Below, piece by piece: positions 8,996 through 18,015 of a stretch of 28,468 nt of DNA (the stretch's first letter is position 1; each line of letters begins with the position of its first letter). The notes under the pieces are model-generated. The model ran no database searches. It was given only the letters and a program-made list of their open reading frames with translations, and was not told where the DNA came from. Source of the stretch: Kiloniellales bacterium (GTDB lineage Bacteria; Pseudomonadota; Alphaproteobacteria; Kiloniellales; JAKSBE01); contig JASJAL010000010.1 in assembly GCA_030067055.1 (NCBI GenBank), positions 1 through 28,468 of the forward strand, in the 5' to 3' direction. Made by a program: the position numbers and the translations under genes.

Positions 8996-11137
8996 ATGTT
9001 CGATATACATAAGAAAGAGATCACTTGGGGCGGACGCCCCCTCGTCTTCGAAAGCGGGCGCATCGCGCGGCAGGCCGACGGCGCCGTGCTGGTCCGCTAC
9101 GGCGAGACCATCGTGCTCTGCACGGTGGTCGGGGAGAAGGCGCCGCGTCCCGGCCTCGACTTCTTTCCGCTGACCGTCCACTACCAAGAGAAGACCTTCG
9201 CCGCCGGCAAGATTCCCGGCGGCTTTTTCAAGCGCGAAGGCCGGCCCAGCGAGAAGGAAGTTCTGACCTCGCGGCTGATCGACCGGCCGATCCGGCCGCT
9301 CTTCGCCGGCGGCTACAAGAACGAGACCCAGGTCATCTGCACCGTTCTGAGCCACGACCTGGAGAACGATCCCGACATCGTCGCCATGATCGGCGCCTCG
9401 GCGGCGCTGACGATCTCCGGCATCCCCTTCCTCGGCCCGATCGGCGGTTGCCGCGTCGGCTACAAGGACGGCGAATACATTCTGAATCCGACACAGGCGG
9501 AGGTGCCGGAGTCCGATCTGGACCTCGTCCTGGCCGGCACGCAGGAAGGCGTGCTGATGGTCGAATCCGAGGCCCAGGAGCTCTCGGAAGAGGTCATGCT
9601 CGGCGCCGTGGTCTTCGGCCATGAGCAGATGCAGCCGGTGATCGACGCGATCATCGCTCTTGCCGAGGCCTGCGCCAAGGAGCCCTGGGACCTGACCCCG
9701 CCGGCGCCCGAGGTCGAGACGGTGCGCGAGAAGTTCCAGGCCGAGTTCGGCGACCGCTTGGCCGAGGCCTACACCGAGATCGACAAGATGGCGCGGCGCG
9801 ACAAGGTCGCCGCGGTCAAGGAAGAGGCGATCGCCTCGCTGGACGAAGAGGACGAGGCCTCCCTGGCCGTCGCCGGTGGCGTCTTCAAGGCGCTGGAAAG
9901 CGACATCGTCCGGGGCAGCATCCTGAAGACCGGCAAGCGCATCGATGGCCGCACGACCAGCGACGTGCGCCAGATCGTCAGCGAGGTCGGCATCCTGCCG
10001 CGCGCCCACGGCTCGGCGCTCTTCACCCGCGGCGAGACCCAAGCCATGGTGACCACCACGCTGGGCACCGGCCAGGACGAGCAGATCATGGATGCGCTGG
10101 AGGGCGAGTACCGCCAGCACTTCCTGCTGCACTACAACTTCCCGTCCTATTCGGTCGGCGAGGCGCGCCGCATGGTGCCGCCGGGGCGCCGCGAGATCGG
10201 CCACGGCAAGCTTGCCTGGCGGGCGATCCGGCCCCTGCTGCCGGAGAAGGAGGACTTCCCCTACACGATCCGTGTGGTCTCGGAAATCACCGAGTCCAAC
10301 GGCTCCTCCTCCATGGCCACGGTCTGTGGCTCCTCGCTTTCGTTGATGGACGCCGGCGTGCCGCTGTCGCGGCCGGTGGCGGGCATCGCCATGGGCCTGA
10401 TCAAGGAGGGCGACGACTTTGCCGTGCTCTCCGACATCCTGGGCGACGAGGACCATCTCGGCGACATGGACTTCAAGGTCGCCGGCACCGAAGGCGGCGT
10501 CACGTCGCTGCAGATGGACATCAAGATCACCTCGATAACCAAGGAGATCATGGAGACCGCGCTCAAGCAGGCGCGTGACGGCCGCCTGCACATCCTGGGC
10601 GAGATGGCCAAGGCCCTGACCCAGGCGCGCGAAGGCGTCTCCGATATGGCGCCGCGCATTACCGTGATCACGGTCCCCAAGGACAAGATCCGCGAGGTCA
10701 TCGGTACCGGCGGCAAGGTGATCCGAGAGATTTGCGAGACCACCGGCGCCAAGATCGACATCGAGGACGACGGCACGGTCAAGGTGGCGGCGGTCGACAA
10801 CGAGGCCTCCCAGAAGGCCATCGATTGGATCCGCTCGATCGTGGCCGAGCCCGAGATCGGCGTGATCTACGAAGGCAAGGTAGTGAAGATCGTCGACTTC
10901 GGCGCCTTCGTAAACTTCCTCGGCGCTCGCGACGGACTGGTCCACATCAGCGAGCTCGCGCCGCACCGGGTCAAGACCGTCAACGACGTCATCGCGGAAG
11001 GTGACATGGTCAAGGTCAAGTGCATCGGGATGGACGACCGCGGCAAGGTCAAGCTCTCGATGAAGCGGGTCGATCAGGAGACCGGCGAAGACCTCGAAGC
11101 TAAGGAAAAGGACGCCGAGGCGGCCAAGGCTGGCTGA
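8996..11137 (+). CDS. pnp: Polyribonucleotide nucleotidyltransferase (PNPase)
   Basis: This 713-residue phosphorolytic 3'-5' exoribonuclease is a core RNA-degradation enzyme. It has two RNase PH domains (about 1-230 and 310-550) separated by an all-helical linker. The second PH domain carries the active-site region with [16 protein letters not shown]. The KH domain has its GTGG loop at 570-573, and a C-terminal S1 domain follows (about 620-690: [20 protein letters not shown] and [12 protein letters not shown]). The length is typical. The ATG at 8996 has AAGGA eleven bases upstream. The last gene of the operon, it probably has its own leader hairpin control. Confidence 0.98.
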   Translation: MFDIHKKEITWGGRPLVFESGRIARQADGAVLVRYGETIVLCTVVGEKAPRPGLDFFPLTVHYQEKTFAAGKIPGGFFKREGRPSEKEVLTSRLIDRPIRPLFAGGYKNETQVICTVLSHDLENDPDIVAMIGASAALTISGIPFLGPIGGCRVGYKDGEYILNPTQAEVPESDLDLVLAGTQEGVLMVESEAQELSEEVMLGAVVFGHEQMQPVIDAIIALAEACAKEPWDLTPPAPEVETVREKFQAEFGDRLAEAYTEIDKMARRDKVAAVKEEAIASLDEEDEASLAVAGGVFKALESDIVRGSILKTGKRIDGRTTSDVRQIVSEVGILPRAHGSALFTRGETQAMVTTTLGTGQDEQIMDALEGEYRQHFLLHYNFPSYSVGEARRMVPPGRREIGHGKLAWRAIRPLLPEKEDFPYTIRVVSEITESNGSSSMATVCGSSLSLMDAGVPLSRPVAGIAMGLIKEGDDFAVLSDILGDEDHLGDMDFKVAGTEGGVTSLQMDIKITSITKEIMETALKQARDGRLHILGEMAKALTQAREGVSDMAPRITVITVPKDKIREVIGTGGKVIREICETTGAKIDIEDDGTVKVAAVDNEASQKAIDWIRSIVAEPEIGVIYEGKVVKIVDFGAFVNFLGARDGLVHISELAPHRVKTVNDVIAEGDMVKVKCIGMDDRGKVKLSMKRVDQETGEDLEAKEKDAEAAKAG

Positions 11138-11165
11138 CCGCGCCTGACCGGGGGCGGGGTCGGTT

Positions 11166-11936
11166 GTGACCGAGCTGCCGGCACGCCTTGCGCTCCCGAA
11201 GGTCATGGGCCATCGGGGCGCGGCCGCTCTGGCGCCTGAGAACACCCTGGCCGGGCTGCGGACAGCGGCCCGGCTCGGGTTGTCCTGGGTCGAGTTCGAC
11301 GTGATGCTGACCCGCGACGCCGTTCCGATCCTGTTTCACGACGAGACCCTGCGTCGGATCACCGGTCGTCCCGGCAGGATGGACGAGACCGATTACGCTG
11401 AGGTCAAGGACATGGACGCCGGCGCCTGGTTCCATCCGGACTTCGCCGGCGCCTCGGTCCCGAGCCTGGAGCAGGCAGTCGAGGTCCTCCTGGCCGAGGA
11501 CCTGCGCCCCAACGTCGAGATCAAGCCGACTCCTGGCCGAGATGTCGAGACGGTCGAGCAAACGGTTGCCTTGCTGAAGGCCCTGTGGCCGGCCGATCGG
11601 CCGCCGCCGTTGCTCAGTTCCTACAGCACGATGAGCGTCGCCGCGGCCCGGGCCCTGGCGCCGGACTGGCCGCGTGCCTTGGTCGTCGACGGCATTCCGG
11701 TGCAGTGGCGGCGAAGGCTGCAAGCCCTGGGATGCGCCTGTTTCCACGTCCACCATAGGCGCGGCAGCGAAACGCTCTTTCGCGAGGTGCACGCGGCCGG
11801 CTATGCCGTCGCCTGCTTTACGGTCAATCGGGAGCGGCGGGCGCGGACCCTGTTCGAACGCGGCGCGGACTGCGTGATCACCGATGATCCCGGGCAGCTC
11901 GGCGCTACCTGGAATCCCCGCCCAAGGCGCGCTTAG
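11166..11936 (+). CDS. Glycerophosphodiester phosphodiesterase
   Basis: This 256-residue protein belongs to the GDPD (UgpQ-like) family, which hydrolyses glycerophosphodiesters to glycerol-3-phosphate and an alcohol. The TIM-barrel motifs are MGHRGAAALAPENT with catalytic His16 and Arg17, the metal ligands in WVEFDVMLTRD (Glu43, Asp45) and ILFHDETL with His58. NVEIKP and FTVNRE come later. No signal peptide is visible, so a cytoplasmic UgpQ-type role is likely. The start is GTG at 11166, with a G-rich but non-canonical ribosome binding site, 28 bases after pnp. Its stop overlaps the convergent fabI stop by 4 bases, so no separate terminator fits between them. Confidence 0.9.
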   Translation: MTELPARLALPKVMGHRGAAALAPENTLAGLRTAARLGLSWVEFDVMLTRDAVPILFHDETLRRITGRPGRMDETDYAEVKDMDAGAWFHPDFAGASVPSLEQAVEVLLAEDLRPNVEIKPTPGRDVETVEQTVALLKALWPADRPPPLLSSYSTMSVAAARALAPDWPRALVVDGIPVQWRRRLQALGCACFHVHHRRGSETLFREVHAAGYAVACFTVNRERRARTLFERGADCVITDDPGQLGATWNPRPRRA

Positions 11937-12808
11937 GTATCGTCATCCGGGACAAGGCGGGTCGGTGACGGCATGCCCATGACGTGGTAGCCGCTGTCGA
12001 CGTGATGGACCTCGCCGGTGACGCCCTTCGATAGATCGCTCAGCAGGTAGAGCGCGGCGCCGCCGACCTCTTCCAGCTTGACGTTGCGGTTCAGGGGCGC
12101 GTGGTCGCGGCTCCAGTTGTAGACGAAGCGGGCGTCGGAGACGGCCGAGCCGGCCAGGGTTCGCATCGGGCCGGCGGAGATGGCGTTCACCCGGACCCCG
12201 CTCTCGCCGAGATCGGCGGCGAGGTAGCGCACGCTGGCCTCCAGGGCGGCTTTGGCCACCCCCATGACGTTGTAGCTGGGCATGACCCGCTCCGCGCCCA
12301 GATAGCTGAGCGTGATCAGGCTGCCGCCGTCGGGCATGCAAGCCGCGGCCCGTCGCGCCGCCGCCGTGAAGGAATAGCAGGAGATCGCCATGGTCCGCGC
12401 GAAGTTGGCGCGCGTGGTGTCCAGGTAGCGGCCCTTGAGCTCGGTCTTGTCCGAGAAGGCCACGGCATGGACCAGGAAGTCGAGGGTGCCCCAGTCACGC
12501 TCGATTGCCGAGAAGACCTCGTCGAGGTCGGCCTCACGCTCGACGTCGCAGGGCAGGACCATCTCGGAGCCGAGCGTTTCCGCCAGGGGCTTAACCCGCC
12601 GACCGAAGGCGTCGCCCTGATAGGTGAAGGCCAGTTTCGCACCCTGGGCGTGTGCCGCCGTTGCGATGCCCCAGGCGATGGAATGATCGTTGGCGACGCC
12701 CATCACCAAGCCGCGGCGTCCCGCCAGCAGGCCTTGCGCTTCGCCGCTCGTGCCGCTCTCCGTCTCGTCGGCCAACGCCGCTTTCGGTGTGTCGCTTGCC
12801 GCCGTCAT
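11933..12808 (-). CDS. fabI: Enoyl-[acyl-carrier-protein] reductase [NADH]
   Basis: This enzyme performs the last reduction of each fatty-acid elongation cycle. The 291-residue short-chain dehydrogenase has the FabI cofactor motif [13 protein letters not shown] near residue 37 and the catalytic pair Tyr179 and Lys186 in the YNVMGVAK motif (Tyr-x6-Lys). Tyr169 of [13 protein letters not shown] matches the second conserved tyrosine, and [12 protein letters not shown] is also typical. It carries about 25 extra unconserved N-terminal residues. The start was set at the ATG at 12808, which overlaps the fabB stop in an ATGA arrangement. The frame is open further upstream into fabB, but that part is not FabI-like. 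It is the third gene of fabA-fabB-fabI. Confidence 0.95.
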   Translation of the reverse strand: MTAASDTPKAALADETESGTSGEAQGLLAGRRGLVMGVANDHSIAWGIATAAHAQGAKLAFTYQGDAFGRRVKPLAETLGSEMVLPCDVEREADLDEVFSAIERDWGTLDFLVHAVAFSDKTELKGRYLDTTRANFARTMAISCYSFTAAARRAAACMPDGGSLITLSYLGAERVMPSYNVMGVAKAALEASVRYLAADLGESGVRVNAISAGPMRTLAGSAVSDARFVYNWSRDHAPLNRNVKLEEVGGAALYLLSDLSKGVTGEVHHVDSGYHVMGMPSPTRLVPDDDT

Positions 12809-14028
12809 GACTCGAACCGTTTGAAGGCCAGGGTGCAGTTGGTGCCCCCGAAGCCGAAGGAATTGGATATCACGCAATTCAACTGGACGTTGTCCTCCAG
12901 CTCGCGAACGACTGGCATTCCCTCGGCCTCGGGGTCGAGGTCCTCGATGTTCGCCGAGGCTGATATGAAGCCGCGGTCCATCATCAGAAGGGCGTAGATC
13001 GCCTCGTTCACGCCCGCCGCCCCAAGAGCATGCCCGGTCAGCGATTTGGTGGAATTGATCTTGGGCAAGCGGTCGCCGAAGACCTCCTTCAGAGCGCGGA
13101 GCTCGACCACGTCTCCAATCGGCGTCGAGGTGCCATGGGTGTTGACGTACTCGACCGGCGTGTTGCCGATGCCGCTCAGCGCCTGCCGCATGCAGCGGAT
13201 CGCACCGTCGCCCGAGGGTTGCACCATGTCGAAGCCGTCGGAGGTCGCGCCGTAGCCGACCAGTTCGCCGTAGATCTTGGCGCCGCGGGCGCGGGCATGC
13301 TCCAGTTCCTCGAGCACGACGACGCCGCCGCCGCCAGCGATGACGAAGCCGTCGCGCGCGGTGTCGAAGGGACGGGAGGCCGCCGCGGGCCGGTCATTGA
13401 AGCCCGACGACATGGCCGGCATGGCGTCGAAGAGGACGGAGAGGGTCCAGTGCAGCTCCTCGCCGCCGCCGGCGAAGACGATGTCCTGCTTGTCCCACTG
13501 GATCAGCTCGGCACCGTTGCCGATGCAGTGCGCCGAGGTCGAGCAGGCGGAGGAGATCGAATAGCTCGGACCCTTGATCTTGAACCAGGTCGAGAGCGTC
13601 GCGGAGTTGGTGCTCGACATGGTGCGCGGCACCATGTAGGGGCCAACCCGCCGGGAGGACCCTTTCTCGCGCAGGAGGTCGGCGGCCTTCACCTGATTCT
13701 GGGTCGAGGGGCCGCCGGAGCCCATGATCAGCCCCGACCTCTCGTTGGAGACCTCGGCCTCGGTCAGGCCCGCGTCGGCGATGGCCTCTTCCATGGCTAC
13801 GAAGTTGTAGGCGGCACCGTCGCCCATGAATCGCCGCGCCTTGCGGTCGACCGCCTGGTCGAGGTCGAGCTTGACTGTGCCGTGCACCTGGCTGCGAAAG
13901 CCGAGATCGGCGTATTCCTGGCTGAATTCTATGCCGGAGCGGCCGTCGCGCAGCGACTCGACCACCTCTTCCTTGTTGTTGCCGATGCTGGAGACGATGC
14001 CCAGCCCGGTGATCACGACGCGGCGCAT
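12805..14028 (-). CDS. fabB: Beta-ketoacyl-ACP synthase I
   Basis: This 407-residue condensing enzyme elongates unsaturated acyl chains after FabA has set the double bond. The thiolase-fold motifs are clear: the nucleophile Cys162 in SACSTSAHC, His298 in [11 protein letters not shown], and Lys328/His333 in [13 protein letters not shown]. These are essentially the E. coli FabB positions. The C-terminal [10 protein letters not shown] block is present. FabB rather than FabF is favoured by the SACSTS context and by the location between fabA and fabI. The ATG at 14028 lies 15 bases after the fabA stop, and the stop overlaps the fabI start by 4 bases. Confidence 0.97.
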   Translation of the reverse strand: MRRVVITGLGIVSSIGNNKEEVVESLRDGRSGIEFSQEYADLGFRSQVHGTVKLDLDQAVDRKARRFMGDGAAYNFVAMEEAIADAGLTEAEVSNERSGLIMGSGGPSTQNQVKAADLLREKGSSRRVGPYMVPRTMSSTNSATLSTWFKIKGPSYSISSACSTSAHCIGNGAELIQWDKQDIVFAGGGEELHWTLSVLFDAMPAMSSGFNDRPAAASRPFDTARDGFVIAGGGGVVVLEELEHARARGAKIYGELVGYGATSDGFDMVQPSGDGAIRCMRQALSGIGNTPVEYVNTHGTSTPIGDVVELRALKEVFGDRLPKINSTKSLTGHALGAAGVNEAIYALLMMDRGFISASANIEDLDPEAEGMPVVRELEDNVQLNCVISNSFGFGGTNCTLAFKRFES

Positions 14029-14043
14029 AAGGGAGTTTCCGAT

Positions 14044-14562
14044 TCAGGCGGTTTCTGGAGCCGGAAAGAGCCCGACCTTCAGGTCCTTCGCCTCATAGAC
14101 CGGCTTGCCGTCGATCTTCATGATGCCGTCGGCGATCCCAAGGACGAGCTTCCTGAGGATAACTCTCTTGAGGTTCAAATGATAGGTCAGTTTCTTGGCG
14201 CCCGGCAGAACTTCGCCGGAGAACTTGACCTCGCCGACGCCCAAAGCACGGCCGCGACCCGGTGCGCCCAGCCAGCCGAGGAAGAACCCGACCAACTGCC
14301 ACAGGGCGTCGAGGCCCAGGCAGCCGGGCATGATCGGATCCGATTCGAAATGACAGCCGAAGAACCACATCTCCGGATCGAGATCGAGCTCGGCGATGAT
14401 TTCGCCCTTGCCATGCTCGCCGCCCTCGTCGGAAATCCTGACGATCCGGTCCAGCATCAGCATGGGCGGAAGCGGTAGGCGGGCGTTGCCCGGCCCGAAG
14501 AGCTTGCCGTGGGCGCAGGCGATAAGGTCTTCGTAGGTGTAGCTGTTTTTGCGTTCGTCCAC
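14044..14562 (-). CDS. fabA: 3-hydroxydecanoyl-ACP dehydratase/isomerase
   Basis: This 172-residue hot-dog-fold enzyme dehydrates 3-hydroxydecanoyl-ACP and isomerises the product to cis-3-decenoyl-ACP, the branch point of anaerobic unsaturated fatty-acid synthesis. The active-site His71 and Asp85 lie in [20 protein letters not shown], matching E. coli FabA His70/Asp84. The [14 protein letters not shown] block is present. It is first in the fabA-fabB-fabI operon and is divergent from irr, a gene pairing familiar in alphaproteobacteria. A likely promoter lies about 70-95 bases upstream. Confidence 0.97.
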   Translation of the reverse strand: MDERKNSYTYEDLIACAHGKLFGPGNARLPLPPMLMLDRIVRISDEGGEHGKGEIIAELDLDPEMWFFGCHFESDPIMPGCLGLDALWQLVGFFLGWLGAPGRGRALGVGEVKFSGEVLPGAKKLTYHLNLKRVILRKLVLGIADGIMKIDGKPVYEAKDLKVGLFPAPETA

Positions 14563-14630
14563 TGCTTCGATCCAATAGCCCCTACGTACGTCTGTCGCCG
14601 GCTGCTACGGCACGCGAACCGACAGGGCCC

Positions 14631-14657
14631 ACTATAATATTGTCGGCCAAAGGTCAA
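14631..14657 (-). promoter_or_regulatory. Probable fabA promoter
   Basis: On the minus strand TTGACC (14657-14652) is followed after 15 bases by TATAGT (14636-14631). This predicts a transcript start near 14624 and a leader of about 60 bases before the fabA ATG. The spacer is two bases shorter than ideal, so this is a moderate call. The rest of the 308-base fabA-irr gap includes an AT-rich stretch at 14785-14870 that belongs to irr. Confidence 0.5.
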
Positions 14658-14787
14658 GCAAGCAGCTTGCCCCGATGAGTCCCGCCGGGCCCGCTCCGGT
14701 CGCCGAATCCTTCCGCGCGCCGCGGAGAGCCGGTCCTCGGGCAAGCTTTCCATGGCGAAAGCCCCCTATCACTTCTGTCTAGCGACT

Positions 14788-14864
14788 TATAATTAAAGAG
14801 ATTCCAAGAATCGTCCGAGCTTTCTGAATTTAGGCCTTTCTTCTTTCTGCTGTGTTATTATATT
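14788..14864 (+). promoter_or_regulatory. irr promoter region: two -10 candidates and a palindrome
   Basis: A perfect TATAAT (14788-14793) has no convincing -35 box. Starting seven bases later, GATTC-CAA-GAATC (14800-14812) is a perfect 13-base inverted repeat at the expected transcript start, where a repressor would bind. A second -10 candidate, TATATT (14859-14864), ends six bases before the irr ATG, so a transcript from it would start at or next to the start codon. No Shine-Dalgarno precedes the ATG. The presence of both signals is seen; which one is used is unknown. Confidence 0.5.
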
Positions 14865-14870
14865 AGCCCA

Positions 14871-15293
14871 ATGGATCGTATTCGCCCCTATAGCGGTCTG
14901 ATAGACCGCCTGAAGCAGGCTGGCATGCGGCCGACCCGGCAGCGGCTGGCCTTGGCGCGCCTGTTGTTCGACTCCGGCGACCGGCACCTTTCCGCCGAAC
15001 AGTTGCACGGCGAGGCGCTCGACGCCGACGTGCGCGTTTCCCTGGCGACGGTTTACAACACCCTCCATCAGTTCACCCATGCCGGGTTGCTGCGCGAGGT
15101 CGTCGTCGAATCGGGCCGCTCCTACTTCGACACCAACACCAGCGATCACCATCATTTCTTTTACGAAACAACGGGAGAGTTGCGCGACATCCCCGGCGAA
15201 TTCATCGAGCTGCCGGATCTTCCGACCCCGCCCAAAGGCGCTCGAGTAAAGCGCGTAGATGTCGTAATTCGGCTCGAAGACGAAGCCAAGTAA
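14871..15293 (+). CDS. irr: Iron response regulator Irr (Fur superfamily)
   Basis: This 140-residue Fur-family protein has the Irr start pattern (GMRPTRQRLALARLLF, about 18-33), the recognition helix region VSLATVYNTLHQF and the histidine cluster HHH at 93-95, which in Irr is linked to haem or metal sensing. The N-terminal haem-regulatory GCPWHD motif of Bradyrhizobium Irr is absent, as in most Irr proteins. Irr is active under low iron and binds ICE palindromes; one lies just downstream ahead of the rubrerythrin gene. The ATG at 14871 has no Shine-Dalgarno and sits close to a -10 box, so translation may be leaderless. A Fur or Mur paralogue is less likely given the context. Confidence 0.88.
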   Translation: MDRIRPYSGLIDRLKQAGMRPTRQRLALARLLFDSGDRHLSAEQLHGEALDADVRVSLATVYNTLHQFTHAGLLREVVVESGRSYFDTNTSDHHHFFYETTGELRDIPGEFIELPDLPTPPKGARVKRVDVVIRLEDEAK

Positions 15294-15324
15294 TTCCTCT
15301 AAAATAGCGATTTAAGAATTTTTC

Positions 15325-15337
15325 TAGAACGATTCTA
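15325..15337 (+). promoter_or_regulatory. ICE-type Irr binding site upstream of rubrerythrin
   Basis: TAGAA-CGA-TTCTA is a perfect palindrome and matches the core of the published iron control element (TTTAGAA-N3-TTCTAAA), with one flank base differing on each side. It ends five bases before the -35 box of the rubrerythrin promoter, centred about 47 bases before the predicted transcript start. The site lies 32 bases after irr itself. The match is seen; Irr binding is inferred. Confidence 0.72.
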
Positions 15338-15342
15338 ATCTG

Positions 15343-15371
15343 TTGACAAGATCTCTGCGTACATCTAGCTA
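15343..15371 (+). promoter_or_regulatory. Strong rubrerythrin promoter
   Basis: A consensus TTGACA (15343-15348) is separated by exactly 17 bases from TAGCTA (15366-15371), predicting a start near 15378 and a leader of about 100 bases before the ATG at 15479. The ICE palindrome sits immediately upstream. This is one of the best sigma-70-type promoter matches in the window. Confidence 0.7.
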
Positions 15372-15478
15372 GGGTTCAGGTTGGGAACGAGGGATCGCGC
15401 TCGCGGCGCGTCAAGGTCTTCGTCGGTTCCGGCCAGAAACCCATAAAGATTGAAGACGACGGCTGACAGGAGAATTTG

Positions 15479-15898
15479 ATGTCGCTTAAGGATTCTAAGA
15501 CAGAGCAGAATCTCAAGGACGCCTTTGCTGGCGAGAGCATGGCCAATCGGCGTTACCTCTATTTCGCCCAGAAAGCGGACGTCGAGGGTTACAACGACGT
15601 TGCCGCGGTGTTCCGTTCGACCGCCGAGGGCGAGACCGGCCATGCGCACGGCCATCTGCAGTTTCTTGAAGAGGTCGGTGACCCGGCGACAGGCGAGCCG
15701 ATCGGCGGAACCGACAGGAACCTCAAGGCTGCGATCGTCGGCGAGACCCACGAGTACACGGACATGTACCCCGGAATGGCGCGGACCGCGCGGGAAGAGG
15801 GCTTCGACGAGATCGCCGACTGGTTCGAGACCTTGGCCAAGGCCGAGAAAAGCCACGCCGGGCGGTTCCAGAAGGCGCTCGAGACCCTGAACGACTGA
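15479..15898 (+). CDS. Rubrerythrin-type di-iron protein (erythrin only)
   Basis: This 139-residue four-helix protein keeps both di-iron half-motifs: Glu19, then Glu52-x2-His55 (GETGHAHGH), and Glu89/Glu92 followed by Glu123-x2-His126 (EKSHAGRF). There is no C-terminal rubredoxin domain with its paired CxxC motifs, so it would need an outside electron donor. Rubrerythrins reduce hydrogen peroxide or handle iron under oxidative stress. The ATG at 15479 has AGGAGA (15468-15473) five bases upstream; a TTG directly before it is spaced too closely. The ICE site and the following Fe-S reductase-like gene suggest an iron- and peroxide-linked unit. Confidence 0.93.
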   Translation: MSLKDSKTEQNLKDAFAGESMANRRYLYFAQKADVEGYNDVAAVFRSTAEGETGHAHGHLQFLEEVGDPATGEPIGGTDRNLKAAIVGETHEYTDMYPGMARTAREEGFDEIADWFETLAKAEKSHAGRFQKALETLND

Positions 15899-15901
15899 GT
15901 G

Positions 15902-15965
15902 CGTTCCGGATTCGCGGAACGGACGGCGACCGAACCAAAGGCCTCTCTCTTTTCGGGAGAGGCCT
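15902..15965 (+). terminator. Two hairpins after rubrerythrin
   Basis: CGTTCCG (15902-15908) pairs with CGGAACG (15915-15921). Next, AGGCCTCTC (15939-15947) pairs perfectly with GAGAGGCCT (15957-15965) around a T-rich loop. No U-tract follows the second stem, so termination would be inefficient or Rho-assisted. The stems more likely separate an abundant rubrerythrin mRNA from lower expression of the downstream genes, or protect its 3' end. Confidence 0.5.
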
Positions 15966-16045
15966 ATCGTCCGCCCCCGGTTCCGCGCCCCCAGCGTTGA
16001 ATAGTCTCCGACACTTCGCTCTTCCAGATTACGAGGACGACAGGC

Positions 16046-17389
16046 ATGCGTGAAGGGAGCCTCGACGCCCCGATCCGCCATCCGATCGACTGGCAGAACC
16101 CGGACTTCACCGACCCCGAATCGATCGATGCTGAGCTGCGCCGCGTCTTCGACATCTGCCACGGCTGCCGGCGCTGCTTCAATCTCTGCGAATCCTTCCC
16201 CCGCCTCTTCGACCTGATCGACGAGTCCGATAGCGGCGAACTGGACAGCGTCGACAGCAAGGACTTCAAGCCCGTCGTGGACGCCTGCACGCTCTGCGAC
16301 ATGTGCTTCATGGCCTACTGTCCCTATGTGCCGCCGCACGAGTTCAATCTCGATTTCCCGCATCTGATGCTGCGCTACCGGGTCGCGGAGCAAAAGGCAG
16401 GAAAGATCCCATTTGGCCAGCGCCAGCTGACCAAGACCGATCGCAACGGCAAGCTGGCTGCGATGGCGCCGGGCCTTTGCAACTGGGCGAGCGATCGCGG
16501 CAACGGAATGACTCGTCCGCTGCTGGAAAAGACGGCCGAGGTGCATCGCGACGCGGCCCTGCCGAAGTTCCACGGCCGCACCTTCGCTCTGCGGGACAAG
16601 AATGAGCCGCCGCAGGTCAACCGGGAGGCGCCGGGCTTCGGACGCAAGGCGGTGCTCTACGCGACCTGCTTCGTCAACTACAACAATCCCGATATCGGCA
16701 TGGCGGCCCGGGCAGTGCTCGCTCACAACGGCGTCGAGACCCGGGTCGTCTATCCGCAGTGCTGCGGCATGCCGCAGCTCGAGCAGGGCGACATCGCCAA
16801 GGTGGCGGAGAGCGCCAGGCAAATTTCGGAGGAGCTGCTGCGCCACGTCGACGAGGGCTTCGACGTCATCGCCCTGGTGCCGTCCTGCGCCTTGATGCTG
16901 AAGTTCGAATGGCCCCTGATCCTGCCCCACGAGGTGAACGTGAAGCGCCTCTCGCAGGCGACCTTCGACATGAGCGAATACGTCGTCGACATCGCCAAGA
17001 AGGAGGGCCTTGCGGAGGGCCTGAAGCCGCTGCCGGGCGGCGTGGCCCTGCATCTGGCCTGCCACGCCCGGGCGCAGAACATGGGCCCGAAAGCAGCCGA
17101 GATGCTCCGGCTGATCCCAGAGGCCGACTTGCAGGTGGTCGAGCGCTGCTCGGGCCACGGCGGGTCCTGGGGGATCATGAAGGACAACTTCGAGGCGGCC
17201 CTGAAGGTCGGTCGGACGGCGGCCCGCCAGGCGGGCACGAGCGGCAAGGCCTTCGTGGCTTCGGAGTGCCCTCTGGCGGGCGAGCACATCCTGCAGGGCA
17301 TCGAGCGCCTGAAGGCGGACAACAAGGTCGAGGTGACGCAGGCCGAGCATCCGATCGAGCTGCTGGCCCGCGCCTACGGCCTCGTCTGA
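16046..17389 (+). CDS. Fe-S heterodisulfide-reductase-related (GlpC/HdrD-like) protein
   Basis: This 447-residue protein has two N-terminal ferredoxin-type clusters, Cys38-x2-Cys41-x2-Cys44-x3-Cys48 and Cys81-x2-Cys84-x2-Cys87-x4-Cys92. It then has CCG-type domains: Cys208 with Cys239-Cys240-Gly, and Cys339 with Cys368 in ERCSGHGG. The second motif is CSG rather than CCG, so one ligand of the canonical cysteine-rich motif is missing. No membrane segment is visible. The family includes GlpC, LutA and HdrD electron-transfer subunits. The substrate is unknown. Placement after a rubrerythrin that lacks its own rubredoxin makes an electron-donor role plausible but unproven. Confidence 0.85.
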   Translation: MREGSLDAPIRHPIDWQNPDFTDPESIDAELRRVFDICHGCRRCFNLCESFPRLFDLIDESDSGELDSVDSKDFKPVVDACTLCDMCFMAYCPYVPPHEFNLDFPHLMLRYRVAEQKAGKIPFGQRQLTKTDRNGKLAAMAPGLCNWASDRGNGMTRPLLEKTAEVHRDAALPKFHGRTFALRDKNEPPQVNREAPGFGRKAVLYATCFVNYNNPDIGMAARAVLAHNGVETRVVYPQCCGMPQLEQGDIAKVAESARQISEELLRHVDEGFDVIALVPSCALMLKFEWPLILPHEVNVKRLSQATFDMSEYVVDIAKKEGLAEGLKPLPGGVALHLACHARAQNMGPKAAEMLRLIPEADLQVVERCSGHGGSWGIMKDNFEAALKVGRTAARQAGTSGKAFVASECPLAGEHILQGIERLKADNKVEVTQAEHPIELLARAYGLV

Positions 17390-17418
17390 AGAGAGAACCA
17401 AGGAACCGTGGGAACAAA

Positions 17419-18015
17419 ATGATGATGGCGAACAAGCACGAGATCACCTACGGCGACATCCTGGCGCCGGAGACCTATGCCGCGGAGCGCAAGGTGCGCC
17501 GCTCGCAGATGGTCGAGGTCAAGCGGCATCGGCGCATCGAGGTTGGCCCGGTCTGCACGTTCTATTTCGAGAACTACGAGACCATGTGGCACCAGGTCCA
17601 TGAGATGCTGTTCATCGAGAAGGGCGGGGAGGAACAGATCGAAGACGAGCTGCTTGCTTACAACCCTTTGATTCCAAAGGGTAGCGAGTTGGTGGCGACG
17701 GTCATGTTCGAGATCGACGACCCGATCCGGCGCAAGGCCTTCTTGTCAAGGCTGGGCGGTGTCGAGGAGACCGCCTTCCTGGAGTTTGCCGGCCACCGGG
17801 TGGTCGGTACCCCTGAGGCGGACGTCGACCGGACCACCGCCGACGGCAAGGCCTCCTCGGTCCAGTTCATCCACTTCATCCTGACGGCCGAGCAGATTTC
17901 CGCCTTTCGCGCGGCGAACACCCAGGTCGTGATCGGGTTCGACCATCCGGCCTATGGGCATATGTCGGTGATGCCGGAGGCGGTCCGGGACGCGCTGGCG
18001 AAGGACTTCGACTGA
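17419..18015 (+). CDS. DUF3501 family protein
   Basis: This 198-residue soluble protein belongs to the DUF3501 family, which commonly follows a rubrerythrin and an HdrD-like Fe-S gene. Recognisable parts are the ITYGDILAPETYAAER start, RRIEVGPVCTFYFENYETM, the MLFIEKGGEEQIEDEL segment and the late GFDHPAYGHM. Its function is not known. Three ATGs in a row (17419, 17422, 17425) could each start translation and the ribosome binding site is weak, only 29 bases after the previous stop. The three-gene run suggests one functional unit. Confidence 0.85.
   Translation: MMMANKHEITYGDILAPETYAAERKVRRSQMVEVKRHRRIEVGPVCTFYFENYETMWHQVHEMLFIEKGGEEQIEDELLAYNPLIPKGSELVATVMFEIDDPIRRKAFLSRLGGVEETAFLEFAGHRVVGTPEADVDRTTADGKASSVQFIHFILTAEQISAFRAANTQVVIGFDHPAYGHMSVMPEAVRDALAKDFD

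Noticed and set aside
8957..11245. 762-residue open frame on the minus strand
   Set aside because: It lies exactly opposite pnp, has a composition typical of high-GC antisense frames (Leu/Asp/His/Gly-rich) and no recognisable domain.
14040..14562. Minus-strand 160-residue frame overlapping fabA
   Set aside because: It is an out-of-frame copy of the fabA region, Arg-rich and without family matches.
15365..17401. 678-residue open frame on the minus strand
   Set aside because: It covers rubrerythrin and the Fe-S gene, both certain, and resembles no protein family; it is an antisense shadow.
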